Source: Nocardia sp. NBC_01327
GTDB taxonomy: Bacteria > Actinomycetota > Actinomycetes > Mycobacteriales > Mycobacteriaceae
Direction: 5' to 3'
NCBI RefSeq assembly: GCF_035958815.1
Contig: NZ_CP108383.1
Location: 5,456,001-5,520,000 of the forward strand
DNA: 64,000 nt
The translations under genes were made by a program, and so were the position numbers. Of the stretch, positions 51,688-60,189 are shown piece after piece. Positions within the stretch are counted from its first letter, which is position 1. Every line of letters starts with the position of its first letter. Below the pieces are notes generated by a model. It had not been told where the DNA came from, ran no database searches, and saw nothing but the letters and a program-made list of their open reading frames with translations.

Positions 51688-52467
51688 GTGCCCAACGCAC
51701 CTCGGGGAGACGTAGACCTGAACGAAAGCCCAGCTCCATCGGCTAACCTTCAATCGGTGCTAGGACATTCACATGCAACTAGTGGCGCGCTCGCCTGGTC
51801 AGCAGCCGCCGCAGCATTACCGCTCACCGTTTTGACCTATCCCGCAATAGAATCCGGGCAGATCCGGCCCGTCGACCTCGTGATGGGCACCTTCCTCACC
51901 GCCGGCGCGGCACTGCTGCCCGACGCGGACCACCCCAACGGCACCATCTCCCATGTGCTGGGCCCGGTTTCACACGCCGCCTGCAAAGTGATCTCGAAAG
52001 TGTCCGGCGGACACCGGCATGCGACGCACTCCTTCGCCTTCGTCGCCGCCATCACCTACGGCACCTGGGCCGGTGAACACTGGCTCGGCCGCTACTTCAC
52101 GCTCGCGCTGGTCTTCTTCCTGCTCGCCCTCGCCATCCGGGCGCTCAATCTCGCGCCCACCGGCGACGGCGCCAAGGCCTGGGTCACCGTCGTAATCCTG
52201 GCCACCTGCGGCACATTCGCCATCGACCACTGGATCAGCGACAAACCCCTCTGGCTGCCCTTCTCCGTCGGCCTGGGCTCCTTCGCGCACCTGGTCGGGG
52301 ACTGCCTCACCGATCGCGGCTGCCGGCTGCTGTGGCCGCTGCAGATCCGTACCCGGATCCCCATCATCGAGCGCACCGGCAACAAGATGGAGACGTTCGT
52401 CCTCGTACCGATCTTCGCACTCGGCACCATGGCCCTGCTCTGGTACACCATCACCCATCAACCGTGA
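51688..52467 (+). CDS. Membrane-bound metal-dependent hydrolase (YdjM/LexA-binding-like)
   Basis: 259 residues. His/Asp-rich metal motifs: GHSHATSGALAWSAAA, GAALLPDADHPNGTISHVLG and HRHATHSFAFVAAI, then LVGDCLTDRGCRLLWPLQ. Several TM helices (YFTLALVFFLLALAIRALNL; LVPIFALGTMALLWYTI). This matches the DUF457/YdjM family. GTG 51688 is used; GTG 51757 would start at the conserved GHSHATSG and is a reasonable alternative. A strong hairpin follows at 52493. Function unknown. Confidence 0.85.
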   Translation: MPNAPRGDVDLNESPAPSANLQSVLGHSHATSGALAWSAAAAALPLTVLTYPAIESGQIRPVDLVMGTFLTAGAALLPDADHPNGTISHVLGPVSHAACKVISKVSGGHRHATHSFAFVAAITYGTWAGEHWLGRYFTLALVFFLLALAIRALNLAPTGDGAKAWVTVVILATCGTFAIDHWISDKPLWLPFSVGLGSFAHLVGDCLTDRGCRLLWPLQIRTRIPIIERTGNKMETFVLVPIFALGTMALLWYTITHQP

Positions 52468-52492
52468 TCACTCCGCAAGGGTGACAAGGGAA

Positions 52493-52515
52493 TTCCGGGG
52501 GCCACGCCCCCGGAA
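52493..52515 (+). terminator. Hairpin terminator
   Basis: TTCCGGGGGC (52493-52502) and GCCCCCGGAA (52506-52515), perfect 10-bp arms with a CAC loop, 26 bp after the hydrolase stop. Confidence 0.85.
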
Positions 52516-52689
52516 CCCCGGACTGTTCCGCAGCGTGCCGAGCCCGCATCCACGCCCCGGCCCGCCCTCCCCGAGTCCGCGGCCCCCGCATTCCCGGACG
52601 TTCCGCCCACCCTCGGCGGATACCTGCCGCACAGTCCTGACGTGCTCGTATGATCCGTTGGTCAGGTGTACGAAACCGATGGAGGCGGA

Positions 52690-53184
52690 ATGAGCGATCG
52701 CGAAGAACTCGACTGGGAACTGTTCGGCGACGCCAGCCGGGAGCTGGCACAGCAGATCGCCGACGACGGCTTCGAACCCGACCTGATCCTGTCCATCGCG
52801 CGCGGCGGACTCTTCGTCGCCGGATCGCTCGGCTACGCCCTCGACGTGAAGAACCTGCACGTCATGAACGTGGAGTTCTACACCGGCGTCGATCAGCGCC
52901 TCGACCTGCCCGTCATGCTGCCGCCCGTACCCAATGCCGTCGACCTCACCGGCGCGACCGTACTCGTCGCCGACGACGTCGCCGATACCGGCGCGACGCT
53001 CAAACTGGTGCGCGACTTCTGCAAAGACCATGTCGCAGAGGTACGTTGCGCGGTCATCTACGAGAAGCCGCGCTCGGAGGTGAACTGCGAATACGTGTGG
53101 AAGCACACCGACCGCTGGATCAACTTCCCCTGGTCCGTGCAGCCGCCCGTCGTCAAACGCGCGGTCCGCGTCCTCGACGCCTGA
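52690..53184 (+). CDS. Type I phosphoribosyltransferase
   Basis: 164 residues from ATG 52690 (GGAGGCGGA upstream). Central motif TVLVADDVADTGATLKLVRD is the PRPP-binding loop of purine-type PRTases. Other features: DLILSIARGGLFVAGSLGYA and CEYVWKHTDRWINFPW. It is similar in plan to xanthine/hypoxanthine PRTases and their regulatory relatives. The reaction transfers ribose-phosphate from PRPP to a base; the base is not determinable. A strong bidirectional terminator follows. Confidence 0.88.
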   Translation: MSDREELDWELFGDASRELAQQIADDGFEPDLILSIARGGLFVAGSLGYALDVKNLHVMNVEFYTGVDQRLDLPVMLPPVPNAVDLTGATVLVADDVADTGATLKLVRDFCKDHVAEVRCAVIYEKPRSEVNCEYVWKHTDRWINFPWSVQPPVVKRAVRVLDA

Positions 53185-53197
53185 CCCCCGGCACAGC

Positions 53198-53233
53198 AGC
53201 GCGCCGGGTTCGAATCATCGAACCCGGCGCGCT
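53198..53233. terminator. Bidirectional hairpin terminator
   Basis: Perfect 16-bp arms, AGCGCGCCGGGTTCGA at 53198-53213 and its complement at 53218-53233, with a 4-nt ATCA loop. It lies between the convergent PRTase and cyclophilin genes. Confidence 0.92.
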
Positions 53234-53255
53234 CTCGGTCTATTGGGGGTAAGCG

Positions 53256-53747
53256 TCAGACCAGTTCGGCGGACAGAATGGTGACGGCATCCACCGGCAC
53301 ATCCTGGTGGCCCGACTTGGAGCCGGTACGCACGCCCTCGATCGCGTCGACGACGGCAACACCGTCGACAACCTTGCCGAACACGGTGTAGCCGAAGCCA
53401 TCCTGGCCCGGGTAGTTCAGGAAGTCGTTATTGCTGGAGTTGATGAAGAACTGCGCGCTGGCCGAATGCGGATCGCTGGTGCGAGCCATGGCAACGGTGT
53501 ACTTGTCGTTGCGCAGGCCGTTGCTCGCCTCGTTCTCCACCTTGTTCGGGGCCGGCTTCTGCTTCATATCGGCGGTCATTCCGCCGCCCTGCACCATGAA
53601 ACCGCGGATCACCCGGTGGAACACGGTATCGGTGTAGTGGCCCGCCTTGACGTAGTCGACGAAGTTCGCGACGGTCTTCGGCGCCTTGGCCTCGTCGAGT
53701 TCCAGGGTGATATCCCCGGCGGAGGTCTTCAGGAGCACTGTGGTCAT
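53256..53747 (-). CDS. ppiB: Cyclophilin-type peptidyl-prolyl isomerase (PpiB-like)
   Basis: 163 residues, single domain, no signal peptide, so cytosolic. It speeds cis-trans prolyl isomerisation in protein folding. Motifs: DTVFHRVIRGFMVQGGGM (catalytic Arg), VAMARTSDPHSASAQFFIN and FGYTVFGKVVDGVAVVD; these are very close to E. coli PpiB. ATG 53747 is used, with ATG 53756 possible. A 27-bp leader element encoding a 16-residue peptide (53863-53913) lies 116 bp upstream, matching one upstream of the next gene. Confidence 0.95.
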   Translation of the reverse strand: MTTVLLKTSAGDITLELDEAKAPKTVANFVDYVKAGHYTDTVFHRVIRGFMVQGGGMTADMKQKPAPNKVENEASNGLRNDKYTVAMARTSDPHSASAQFFINSSNNDFLNYPGQDGFGYTVFGKVVDGVAVVDAIEGVRTGSKSGHQDVPVDAVTILSAELV

Positions 53748-53862
53748 GTCGCCCATCGTATGGGAGCCCGAAACCGGGCGACCGCCCGGCATCCACCGGC
53801 CCTTGCCTGTCAGTGTGGAAAGGGTGATTGATGTGGGACAAGACGTTTCGCCGTAGGCGACA

Positions 53863-53913
53863 TCACGGAGCTTCGTCAAAAGCAAGCACATGCATAGATG
53901 CGCATATTTCCAT
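53863..53913 (-). promoter_or_regulatory. Putative leader peptide, copy 1 (MEICASMHV...)
   Basis: A 16-codon ORF upstream of ppiB encoding MEICASMHVLAFDEAP. Its first 27 bases (53887-53913) match those of the leader before the VOC gene at 25 positions, and the match begins at the ATG. The ORF end lies 116 bp before the ppiB start. It could be a translated leader or a DNA element such as a promoter. Confidence 0.45.
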
Positions 53914-53951
53914 TAACTAATCGCAAGACCTTCGCCGGAGCCGCACCGGCC

Positions 53952-54338
53952 TCACGCCTCGTACAGCTCGAGCGGCAGATCGTCCGGATCGGCGAAGAAT
54001 CCGAACCGCTTCCCCGTGTACTCGTCCACCCGCACCTCCTCCACCCGAACACCCTGAGCTGCCAATTGCGCCAGGGCCTCCCCCACATCCGCCACCACGA
54101 AGGCCAGATGCCGCAGGCCGGCCGCCTCCGGCCGCGAAGGCCGCGGCGGCGAATCCGGGAACGAGAACAATTCCAGCTGCCCGCCATCCGGAAGCGCGAG
54201 ATCCAGCTTGTACGAACGCCTTTCCGCCCGATAGTTCTCGGCCAGCATCCGCAGCCCGAGCACCTCGGTATAGAACGCCTTCGACTTCTCGTAATCCGAC
54301 ACGATCACCGCGACATGATGGATTCGCTGCAGCTCCAC
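53952..54338 (-). CDS. VOC-family protein (glyoxalase I-like, GloA2 type)
   Basis: 128 residues from GTG 54338. Two beta-alpha-beta-beta-beta units: RIHHVAVIVSDYEKSKAFYT (His metal ligand), then GQLELFSFPDS (Glu), LRHLAFVVADVGEALAQL (His) and FFADPDDLPLELYEA (Glu). All four metal ligands are present, so a divalent-metal enzyme is likely. It resembles the small GloA2/SMU508 group rather than true glyoxalase I. A leader peptide ORF lies 80 bp upstream. Confidence 0.9.
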   Translation of the reverse strand: MELQRIHHVAVIVSDYEKSKAFYTEVLGLRMLAENYRAERRSYKLDLALPDGGQLELFSFPDSPPRPSRPEAAGLRHLAFVVADVGEALAQLAAQGVRVEEVRVDEYTGKRFGFFADPDDLPLELYEA

Positions 54339-54417
54339 GCGCCAGACGTTAGCTCACCGCACCGACATTCGGCCGCAACCCAGACGGCACCCCTCCCCTG
54401 CCACAGGCCGCTTTTCC

Positions 54418-54489
54418 TTACGCCCAGTTCCGCAGGCGACTTTCCCCGACACACTGGAGCATCACATGAGTAGATGCGCATATTTCCAT
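54418..54489 (-). promoter_or_regulatory. Putative leader peptide, copy 2 (MEICASTHV...)
   Basis: A 23-codon ORF beginning MEICASTHVMLQC and ending SRLRNWA, upstream of the VOC gene. Its first 27 bases (54463-54489) match copy 1 except for two bases in one codon (Met to Thr). Both copies lie 125-140 bp upstream of leftward genes. Several Cys codons occur. Interpretation uncertain. Confidence 0.45.
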
Positions 54490-54616
54490 GTTCATATGAA
54501 ATATATCCGACTGCTGGAAAGGCCTCGATGGTTGGCGACCGCTCGGGCGGCGAGGTTGTAGGGTCGAATCGATGCGTTCAGGGATGTAAACGAACCTACG
54601 GACCGAGGGATACGCC

Positions 54617-55078
54617 ATGTCTTACGTCGTGGATTTCACCGATGTCTCGACCGTCGGCCTGGAATCGTCGCCCGTCGCGGATGCGCTCGCCGGTCTGCGG
54701 GCGAACGAGGCCCGGTATTTCAAGAACAAGTACGACCACGTCTTCACGGTGGAGTCCGCTGACAAGGCGGCATCGACCATCGAGTGGATCCACACCATCC
54801 TCGAGAAGGAACGTGGCATCGTGATCGCCTCTCCCCCGCTCGAGGCGACGGCCTTCCAGGTGGAGAACATCAAGATGGCCTACGTCTTCTACGAGAGCGG
54901 CCTGTCGATCAACGTGATGTACGCGGTCGACGACGGCGGCAAGCGCGCGGTGGGGTTCAAGCTCTCCGAGGGGATGGAAGTCCCCGAGGAGCTCTCGAAG
55001 TTCAAGTTCGCGCGGCAGAAGTCGAAGCTGGCCGGAACGATTCGCGGCTCCTACTTCGTGATCAAGAACGAGTACTGA
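54617..55078 (+). CDS. Unrecognised protein
   Basis: 153 residues, ATG 54617. It has no signal peptide or TM segment. The sequence is rich in Lys and Glu (EARYFKNKYDHVFTVESADK, KFKFARQKSKLAGTIRGSYF, ending IKNEY) and unlike its Arg-rich neighbours, which suggests transfer or a special structural role. Secondary structure looks like mixed helices and strands. No family recognised. It stands alone, just right of the VOC leader element. Confidence 0.7.
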   Translation: MSYVVDFTDVSTVGLESSPVADALAGLRANEARYFKNKYDHVFTVESADKAASTIEWIHTILEKERGIVIASPPLEATAFQVENIKMAYVFYESGLSINVMYAVDDGGKRAVGFKLSEGMEVPEELSKFKFARQKSKLAGTIRGSYFVIKNEY

Positions 55079-55097
55079 ATCCGGCCTGGCCAGCCAG

Positions 55098-55991
55098 TTA
55101 CCCCGCGAGCGCCGAAGCCGCGGCCGCCAGCAGCATCCCGCGATACGAGCCGCCGAACAGCACCACGTGCACCAGCAGCGGATGCAGTTGATGCAGCGGA
55201 ATGCGTTGCCGCCAGCCCGAAGCCAGGGGTGCGGACTCCCGATAGGCGGCGAGGATCAGGTCGAGGTGCGGGGCGCCGAAGAGTGCCAGCATCGCCAGAT
55301 CGGTCTCCCGGTGCCCGCCGTGCCCCGCCGGATCGATCAGCAGCGCCCGCTGCCCCGACCAGTGCACATTGCCCGACCACAGGTCCCCGTGGATACGGCT
55401 CGGCGGTTCCGGCGGACCGGACAGATGCCCGATGCGCTGCATGACCCGCTCGATCAGCCGAATGCCGTCCCGGCCGAGGTATTGCGCGGCGGCCGGCAGA
55501 TACGGCGCCAATCGCCGCTCGGCATACCAGCTCCCCCACTCCCCCGCGGTCGGCGAATTGTCCAGCGGCAGTGTGGCAATGAAGCCGGGCCAGGGTGCGC
55601 CGTAGATGCCGGGCGAACTGCCGTGCAATTCCGCCAGCGCACGACCGAAGTGTGCGGCAGCGGCCGGGGACGCGGATTCCGGCGCCAGCCACGGCAATAT
55701 GAGCATGCGGTCGTCGTCGGCGATTACCGGCGGGACGATCGCCGCATCGGCTTCGGCGAGCCAGCGCAGGCCGGCGGCCTCTGCCGCGAACACGCCCCCG
55801 GGTAGGAACAACCCAGCGTCCGAATCGGGTCGATCCGAGGATTCGGCATCCTCCGGAGCCGCCTTCACGAATACCGAACGCCCGTCGGCCAGTTCACCGC
55901 GGTACAGCGTCCAGGCATGCTGCTGCCCGAAGCTGGTCAATCGGCCGACCGGCACACCGGTGAGTTCGCGTAGGCGCGCGGCGACATCCAT
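55098..55991 (-). CDS. Fructosamine kinase-family protein
   Basis: 297 residues. Kinase-like fold of the fructosamine-3-kinase/aminoglycoside phosphotransferase type: VFVKAAPEDAE (ATP Lys), EAAGLRWLAEADAAIVPPVI, catalytic loop RIHGDLWSGNVHWSG and metal motif LLIDPAGHGGHRETDLAML. The HGDLWSGN motif is typical of fructosamine kinases, which phosphorylate glycated amines to start their repair. Substrate inferred from the family only. Confidence 0.92.
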   Translation of the reverse strand: MDVAARLRELTGVPVGRLTSFGQQHAWTLYRGELADGRSVFVKAAPEDAESSDRPDSDAGLFLPGGVFAAEAAGLRWLAEADAAIVPPVIADDDRMLILPWLAPESASPAAAAHFGRALAELHGSSPGIYGAPWPGFIATLPLDNSPTAGEWGSWYAERRLAPYLPAAAQYLGRDGIRLIERVMQRIGHLSGPPEPPSRIHGDLWSGNVHWSGQRALLIDPAGHGGHRETDLAMLALFGAPHLDLILAAYRESAPLASGWRQRIPLHQLHPLLVHVVLFGGSYRGMLLAAAASALAG

Positions 55992-56076
55992 GAATACACA
56001 TTGTGTCGGACTTCGACTCAGGTGACTTCAGTCTGAGTAGCCAGAATGCATACAGGCGTGTCGTGCGATCCGCGGT

Positions 56077-56151
56077 CGGCCTAATCGGTCGAACATCGAA
56101 GGAAGGCGGCAGTTTTTACCGTCCTGCACCGGTCTTTGACCGCTCAGGCCG
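56077..56151. repeat. Dispersed palindromic repeat, copy C
   Basis: CGGCCTAATCGGTC (56077-56090) and GACCGCTCAGGCCG (56138-56151) are inverted repeats with two mismatches, enclosing a centre GGCAGTTTTTACCG like those of copies A and B. It lies in the 278-bp gap between the fructosamine kinase and XRE regulator genes. Confidence 0.7.
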
Positions 56152-56269
56152 GATCGCGCCACATTGCCCGAGTTGCGCTTGCTCCCTGTCGCATCGATCG
56201 ACACCGGAGTCCGGCCATGATGCGGCGGCTTTGCGGGCCGACAGCGACTCGCGGCGACGCACACCGCTG

Positions 56270-57064
56270 CTAGGCGTCGGCGCGGATGGCGATGCGTTCG
56301 CGCAGCAGTGTCGCGGTGACCGCGTCGGCGGGGAAGAAGGCTTCGATCGCCAGTTCGGCCACGGTGACGTTCATAGGCGTGCCGAATACCGTGGTGACGC
56401 TGATGAAGGCGAGGTCGTGGCCGTCGTAGCGGTAGCGCATGGGGACGACGGCCTGGTCCGGGTCGGGCAGTCCCGGGGATTCCTCGCCGCCGGGGTAGCC
56501 GCGCAATTCCTGTAGTAGCGCGATCAATTCGGGTGCGCCGCTGACATCGATCTGCCGTTGCAGTCGCTCGAAAAGGTGGCCGCGCCATTCGGCGAGGTTG
56601 ATGATGCGGCTGGCCAGTCCGTCCGGGTGCAGGCTCAGGCGCAGCACATTGACGGGTGCTTCCAGCAGTCTCGGGTCGGCGCCCTCCAGGAACAGTGCGA
56701 TGCCCGCATTGGCGTCGACCATGTTCCATCCGGCGTCGACGGCCAGCGCCGGATGGGGTTCGTGCCCGGCGAGAATCTGCCGGATGGCGCTGCGCACAGG
56801 TTCCATGGCGGGGGTATCCAATTCCGGTTCGGCGTAGACGGGTGCGTATCCGGCGGCGAGCAGCATGCGATTGCGTTCCCGCAGTGGGATTTCCAGCTCA
56901 TCGGACAGGTGCAGAATCATCTGCCGACTGGGTGTGGCCCGCCCCGTTTCGATGAAGCTGAGGTGCCGGGTGGAGGTCTCCGCCCGCCCCGCCAGTTCGA
57001 GCTGGCTGAGCCGCCGGGTGACTCGCCAATGCCGCAGGAGGTCGCCGGCAGTCTGTGTACGCAT
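56270..57064 (-). CDS. XRE-family regulator with MmyB-like ligand domain
   Basis: 264 residues from ATG 57064. N-terminal HTH_3: LLRHWRVTRRLSQLELAGRA, ETSTRHLSFIETGRATPSRQ. The rest is a MmyB-like PAS-type domain (EPHPALAVDAGWNMVDANAG, LRLSLHPDGLASRIINLAEW, and HDLAFISVTTVFGTPMNVTV). These actinobacterial regulators often repress or activate a neighbouring oxidoreductase. No obvious target is adjacent; the nearest gene is the CocE-type hydrolase at 57435. Ligand unknown. Confidence 0.92.
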   Translation of the reverse strand: MRTQTAGDLLRHWRVTRRLSQLELAGRAETSTRHLSFIETGRATPSRQMILHLSDELEIPLRERNRMLLAAGYAPVYAEPELDTPAMEPVRSAIRQILAGHEPHPALAVDAGWNMVDANAGIALFLEGADPRLLEAPVNVLRLSLHPDGLASRIINLAEWRGHLFERLQRQIDVSGAPELIALLQELRGYPGGEESPGLPDPDQAVVPMRYRYDGHDLAFISVTTVFGTPMNVTVAELAIEAFFPADAVTATLLRERIAIRADA

Positions 57065-57434
57065 GCGTAGATCGTACGAATCCCCAGCACCGCAAACCAT
57101 TACCCGCCGGGTAATGCGCGGAGTACCTCGGGATCTGTTTTGGAATCTGTGCGAATCGAATCCGCTGCTCAGTGGCCCGGTCGGTGGGTGGCGAAGTCCG
57201 CGAGAGTGATCGGGGGTGCCCGACGTACTGCTGGATGACAGGGGTCACCCGGTAGAGACCGGTGCCTTCACCCAGGAGCCGGAAGATCTCCCACATCTGG
57301 CGTCAGCGTGGGCCGATTCCGCGCCGAGAGGGCTCTGGTGGAGGCGACACGCCGCACAACGCCACCGTCAGAGCCCTCTCGGCGGCGAGGCCGGTTGGTG
57401 TTGGCGTGTTTCGGGGGTGCGGCGGGGGTGCTCG
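57065..57434. other. Intergenic stretch with a hairpin
   Basis: Between the XRE regulator start and the stop of the leftward CocE-type hydrolase gene. It holds the hairpin at 57322-57384. No convincing gene otherwise. Confidence 0.5.
57322..57384 (-). terminator. Hairpin terminator
   Basis: 16-bp perfect arms, CGCCGAGAGGGCTCTG at 57322-57337 and its complement at 57369-57384, with a partly paired 31-nt loop. It lies 51 bp after the CocE hydrolase stop. Confidence 0.8.
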
Positions 57435-59390
57435 CTATGCCGAGGCGGGGGGTTGTTCGAGGGTTGTGGGGGCTGCGAGGAAGGTGAGGAGGCTGGGGTG
57501 GCGGGGGTCCAGGACTATGGCTTGGTCTTTGAGGTGGCGGGTGACGACGGGGGTGAGGAAGTAGCGGGGCCAGCTGGTGCGGGTGATGGCTACGCGGAGG
57601 CGGTGGCCCTCGGGCAGGACGGCTTCGGTGGGGGTGATGTCGATGTCGAGGTTGTGGGGGGTGCCGGGGTGGACGGGGAGGACGGTGGCGGCGGTCAGGG
57701 GGTGGTCCGCGGTCAGGAGGTGGCCGTCGACGAATTGGCTTGTGGTCTCGTTCACGGCGCGGCGGCTCGAGCGCAGGGCGCCGCGGGCGATGACCGCGGA
57801 GGAGCCGTCCGGGGAGACATCGCAGATGGTGACCGCCCAGAAGGCGTCGGTGCCGCTGGTGACCACGCGCAGGCGGAGGTTGAGGGGGCCGGACAGGAGT
57901 AGGTCGTCGGGCAGGGGTGCGCTGGTGAAGGTGACGGCGGCGGCTTCGTGTGCGCGGTCGTCGACGGCCCAGTCGCGGCCGAGCAGGGTGGGCAGGCCCA
58001 TCAGGATCCAGCTGCTGGTCTGGGAGGTGATGCCGGGGCGCTTGCGCGGCAGGCGAATTCGGCCGGGGTAGCGGCCGGGTGTGGCGGCGAGGGAGCCGTC
58101 GGTGGCGGCGTGTGCGGCCGCGCCGCTGGCATCGGCGGACAGGTACCACTGGTGCAGGCGGGCGTCGGGGTGCGGGAAGGTGTCGCGGCTGACCCAGCCG
58201 CCGCCGAGCTGGCGGACGGTGACGGGCCCATATTCGTCGATCCCGTTGTCGATGCCCTTGACCCAGCGGTCGAAGAAGGCGCACTGCAGTTCGTCGAGGC
58301 GTTGCGGGTGGTCGGCGGAGCCGAATCCGGTGCCGGGGCCGACGTGATAGCTGTCCTCGACCACGAGTTGTGCTGCGCCGGTGGGCAATCGGAGCCGCTG
58401 GTGCAGGGCGGGTGCGGAGCGCACGAACACGTCGTGCCAGCCGGCGTGGATCCAGGTGGCGGCGGTGAAGTTCTCGAGCTGCGGTCGCCGGTCGGTGGCT
58501 TCCTCATCGTAGAAGTGCTGATGGTGTTGATCGGACAGCAGCGCGCCGGCGACATCGGGCAGCCGGGTGAAGGGGCTGGCGAGGCGGTCGCGCAGGAACT
58601 GGCCGAGGGCACCGGTTTTCACCAGTCCGGGGACCGAGGGCAGCCATTTGGTGCCGTTGACGGCGGCGATCCAGGCCAGATTGAAGGTGGACTGGGTGCC
58701 GCCGGTGAGCATGATGTCGCGGGTGGGGTCCTCCGAACCGACCAGTGCGAACACCGCTTTCAGGCCCTCGGGGCGGTGTCCGGCGGTTTGCAGGGCGGTG
58801 ATGGCGAGGTAGGAGATGCCGGTCATGGCGAGGTCGCCATTGCACCACGGCTGATGGCGCACCCACTCCAGGACTTCGAGGTGATCGCGCTGTTCCCGCG
58901 CGGACATGAGTTCGAGTCGGCCGGTGGAGGTTCCGGTGCCGCGCACATCCACGGCGACGTGGACGTAGCCGCGAGAGATGAGGGTGCGGTTGGCGCGGAT
59001 CGATTCCAGTGCGCCGCCGCCGAGTGCGCGCAGCATTTCCCGGCCGCCCGCGCGCCCGTGTGCGGACGGCGGGACCGCGCGGTACACCAGGGGGCCCAGC
59101 GCCGATACCAGGTTGATCAGCGGGTTGGCGCGCGTCATCAGGGTCTTGTTGTACGGGCTCAGGGTGATGACCGCCGGCAGTCCCTCGGCGACCGCCGTAC
59201 CGTGCCGATCGGCGGGCCGGGTGATGTCGGCGGAGAGAATTGTGCCGTCACTCAGGCGGATTCCGATCCCCCGATCCACCTGAATCCGGGGGTAGAGGGC
59301 GGGTCCGAGCTTGAAGCGCGCATTGGGCGGCAGTGCGGCGCCGTGGGCGCCCGGGGCCGAAGCGGAGGCGGATTCCTGCGAAGGCGACAT
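57435..59390 (-). CDS. CocE/NonD-family hydrolase (peptidase S15-like)
   Basis: 651 residues from ATG 59390 (AAAGGAGCCGAAC upstream). N-terminal alpha/beta hydrolase with VAVDVRGTGTSTGRLE and the nucleophile elbow MTGISYLAITALQ (Ser in GISY), acid region around WIHAGWHDVFVRSAPALHQR, and His in VVEDSYHVGPGTGF. The C-terminal jelly-roll domain (LLLSGPLNLRLRVVTSG, YFLTPVVTRHLKD) is typical of CocE/NonD. It acts on esters or acyl-peptide bonds; substrate unknown. A long hairpin lies downstream. Confidence 0.92.
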   Translation of the reverse strand: MSPSQESASASAPGAHGAALPPNARFKLGPALYPRIQVDRGIGIRLSDGTILSADITRPADRHGTAVAEGLPAVITLSPYNKTLMTRANPLINLVSALGPLVYRAVPPSAHGRAGGREMLRALGGGALESIRANRTLISRGYVHVAVDVRGTGTSTGRLELMSAREQRDHLEVLEWVRHQPWCNGDLAMTGISYLAITALQTAGHRPEGLKAVFALVGSEDPTRDIMLTGGTQSTFNLAWIAAVNGTKWLPSVPGLVKTGALGQFLRDRLASPFTRLPDVAGALLSDQHHQHFYDEEATDRRPQLENFTAATWIHAGWHDVFVRSAPALHQRLRLPTGAAQLVVEDSYHVGPGTGFGSADHPQRLDELQCAFFDRWVKGIDNGIDEYGPVTVRQLGGGWVSRDTFPHPDARLHQWYLSADASGAAAHAATDGSLAATPGRYPGRIRLPRKRPGITSQTSSWILMGLPTLLGRDWAVDDRAHEAAAVTFTSAPLPDDLLLSGPLNLRLRVVTSGTDAFWAVTICDVSPDGSSAVIARGALRSSRRAVNETTSQFVDGHLLTADHPLTAATVLPVHPGTPHNLDIDITPTEAVLPEGHRLRVAITRTSWPRYFLTPVVTRHLKDQAIVLDPRHPSLLTFLAAPTTLEQPPASA

Positions 59391-59568
59391 GTTCGGCTCC
59401 TTTGCCGAGGTGGCTCACCAGCACGTGAACCCATTGTCTCAGACGGTAAGGGATTTCCGCGACGCTGTCACTACGGCAGCGCGTCCGAATTCCGGCTGCC
59501 GAATTGTGCACTCGACCAACCCCTCAGCCGTTGCAGGACAGAGATTCTCGTACTCCGCAGGTCACGGT

Positions 59569-60126
59569 TCAGAGCATGCGGATCACCCGCGCCGGATTGC
59601 CCGCCGCGAACACCCGTTCCGGCAGATCACGAGTCACCACACTGCCCGCACCGACCACCGTGTCCGACCCGATGGTGACGCCCGGACAGACGATCACCCC
59701 GCCGCCGAGCCACACATTGTCACCGATCACGATGGGCGCGGCGCTCTCCCAGCGCTGCCTGCGCAGTTCGTGATCCTGCATCGGATGCAATGCGGTGAGC
59801 AGCTGCGCACGCGGGCCGATGGACACGTCATCGCCGATGGTCACCGGCGCGCAATCGAGCACGATGGCGTCGTAGTTGAGAAAACTGTTGTCCCCCAGCC
59901 GAATCAGATGCCCGTAATCGCATTGGAAGCGCGGCATGATCCAGGAACCCTCCCCGATCGCCCCCAGCAGATCGGTGAGCAGGGTGTGCCGCTGCTGCTC
60001 CGCACCCGCGCCGGTGGCATTGAATACGTCGAGCAGTTCCTGGCAGTGGCGGCGTTCGGCGACGAGTTCAGGGTCGTTGTCGCGGTAGAGCTCGCCGCGC
60101 AGCATGCGGTCCTTGTGTTCTCCCAC
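59569..60126 (-). CDS. Sugar O-acetyltransferase (maltose acetyltransferase/NodL type)
   Basis: 185 residues from GTG 60126. N-terminal Mac domain (MLRGELYRDNDPELVAERRH) then left-handed beta-helix hexapeptide repeats (VTIGDDVSIGPRAQLLT; IVIGDNVWLGGGVIVCPGVT; IGSDTVVGAGSVVTRDLPER). The catalytic His lies in LLTALHPMQD. It transfers acetyl from acetyl-CoA to a sugar hydroxyl. The gene stands alone, divergent from the LLM oxidoreductase gene at 60190. Confidence 0.93.
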   Translation of the reverse strand: MGEHKDRMLRGELYRDNDPELVAERRHCQELLDVFNATGAGAEQQRHTLLTDLLGAIGEGSWIMPRFQCDYGHLIRLGDNSFLNYDAIVLDCAPVTIGDDVSIGPRAQLLTALHPMQDHELRRQRWESAAPIVIGDNVWLGGGVIVCPGVTIGSDTVVGAGSVVTRDLPERVFAAGNPARVIRML

Positions 60127-60189
60127 GCTTCCATCCTGACCGATGTCGGGCTGTGCGAGGGCGTCCCGGTCTCTGGTATCAACGGTGCA

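Noticed and set aside
53887..54489. 27-bp direct repeats as insertion-element target duplications
   Set aside because: The segment between them carries an ordinary VOC gene with no transposase or inverted ends, and both repeats hold the same position relative to leftward genes.
53898..54824. Two rightward ORFs both starting MRIFP
   Set aside because: Only the first few codons match because they cover the repeated 27-bp element; the rest are antisense or out-of-frame shadows.
57948..59678. 576-codon rightward frame over the CocE hydrolase
   Set aside because: Antisense Gly/Val-rich shadow; the CocE motifs are on the minus strand.
59311..60189. N-terminal extension of the LLM oxidoreductase frame
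   Set aside because: It overlaps the acetyltransferase antisense; family members start at VKIGFSLPQFG.
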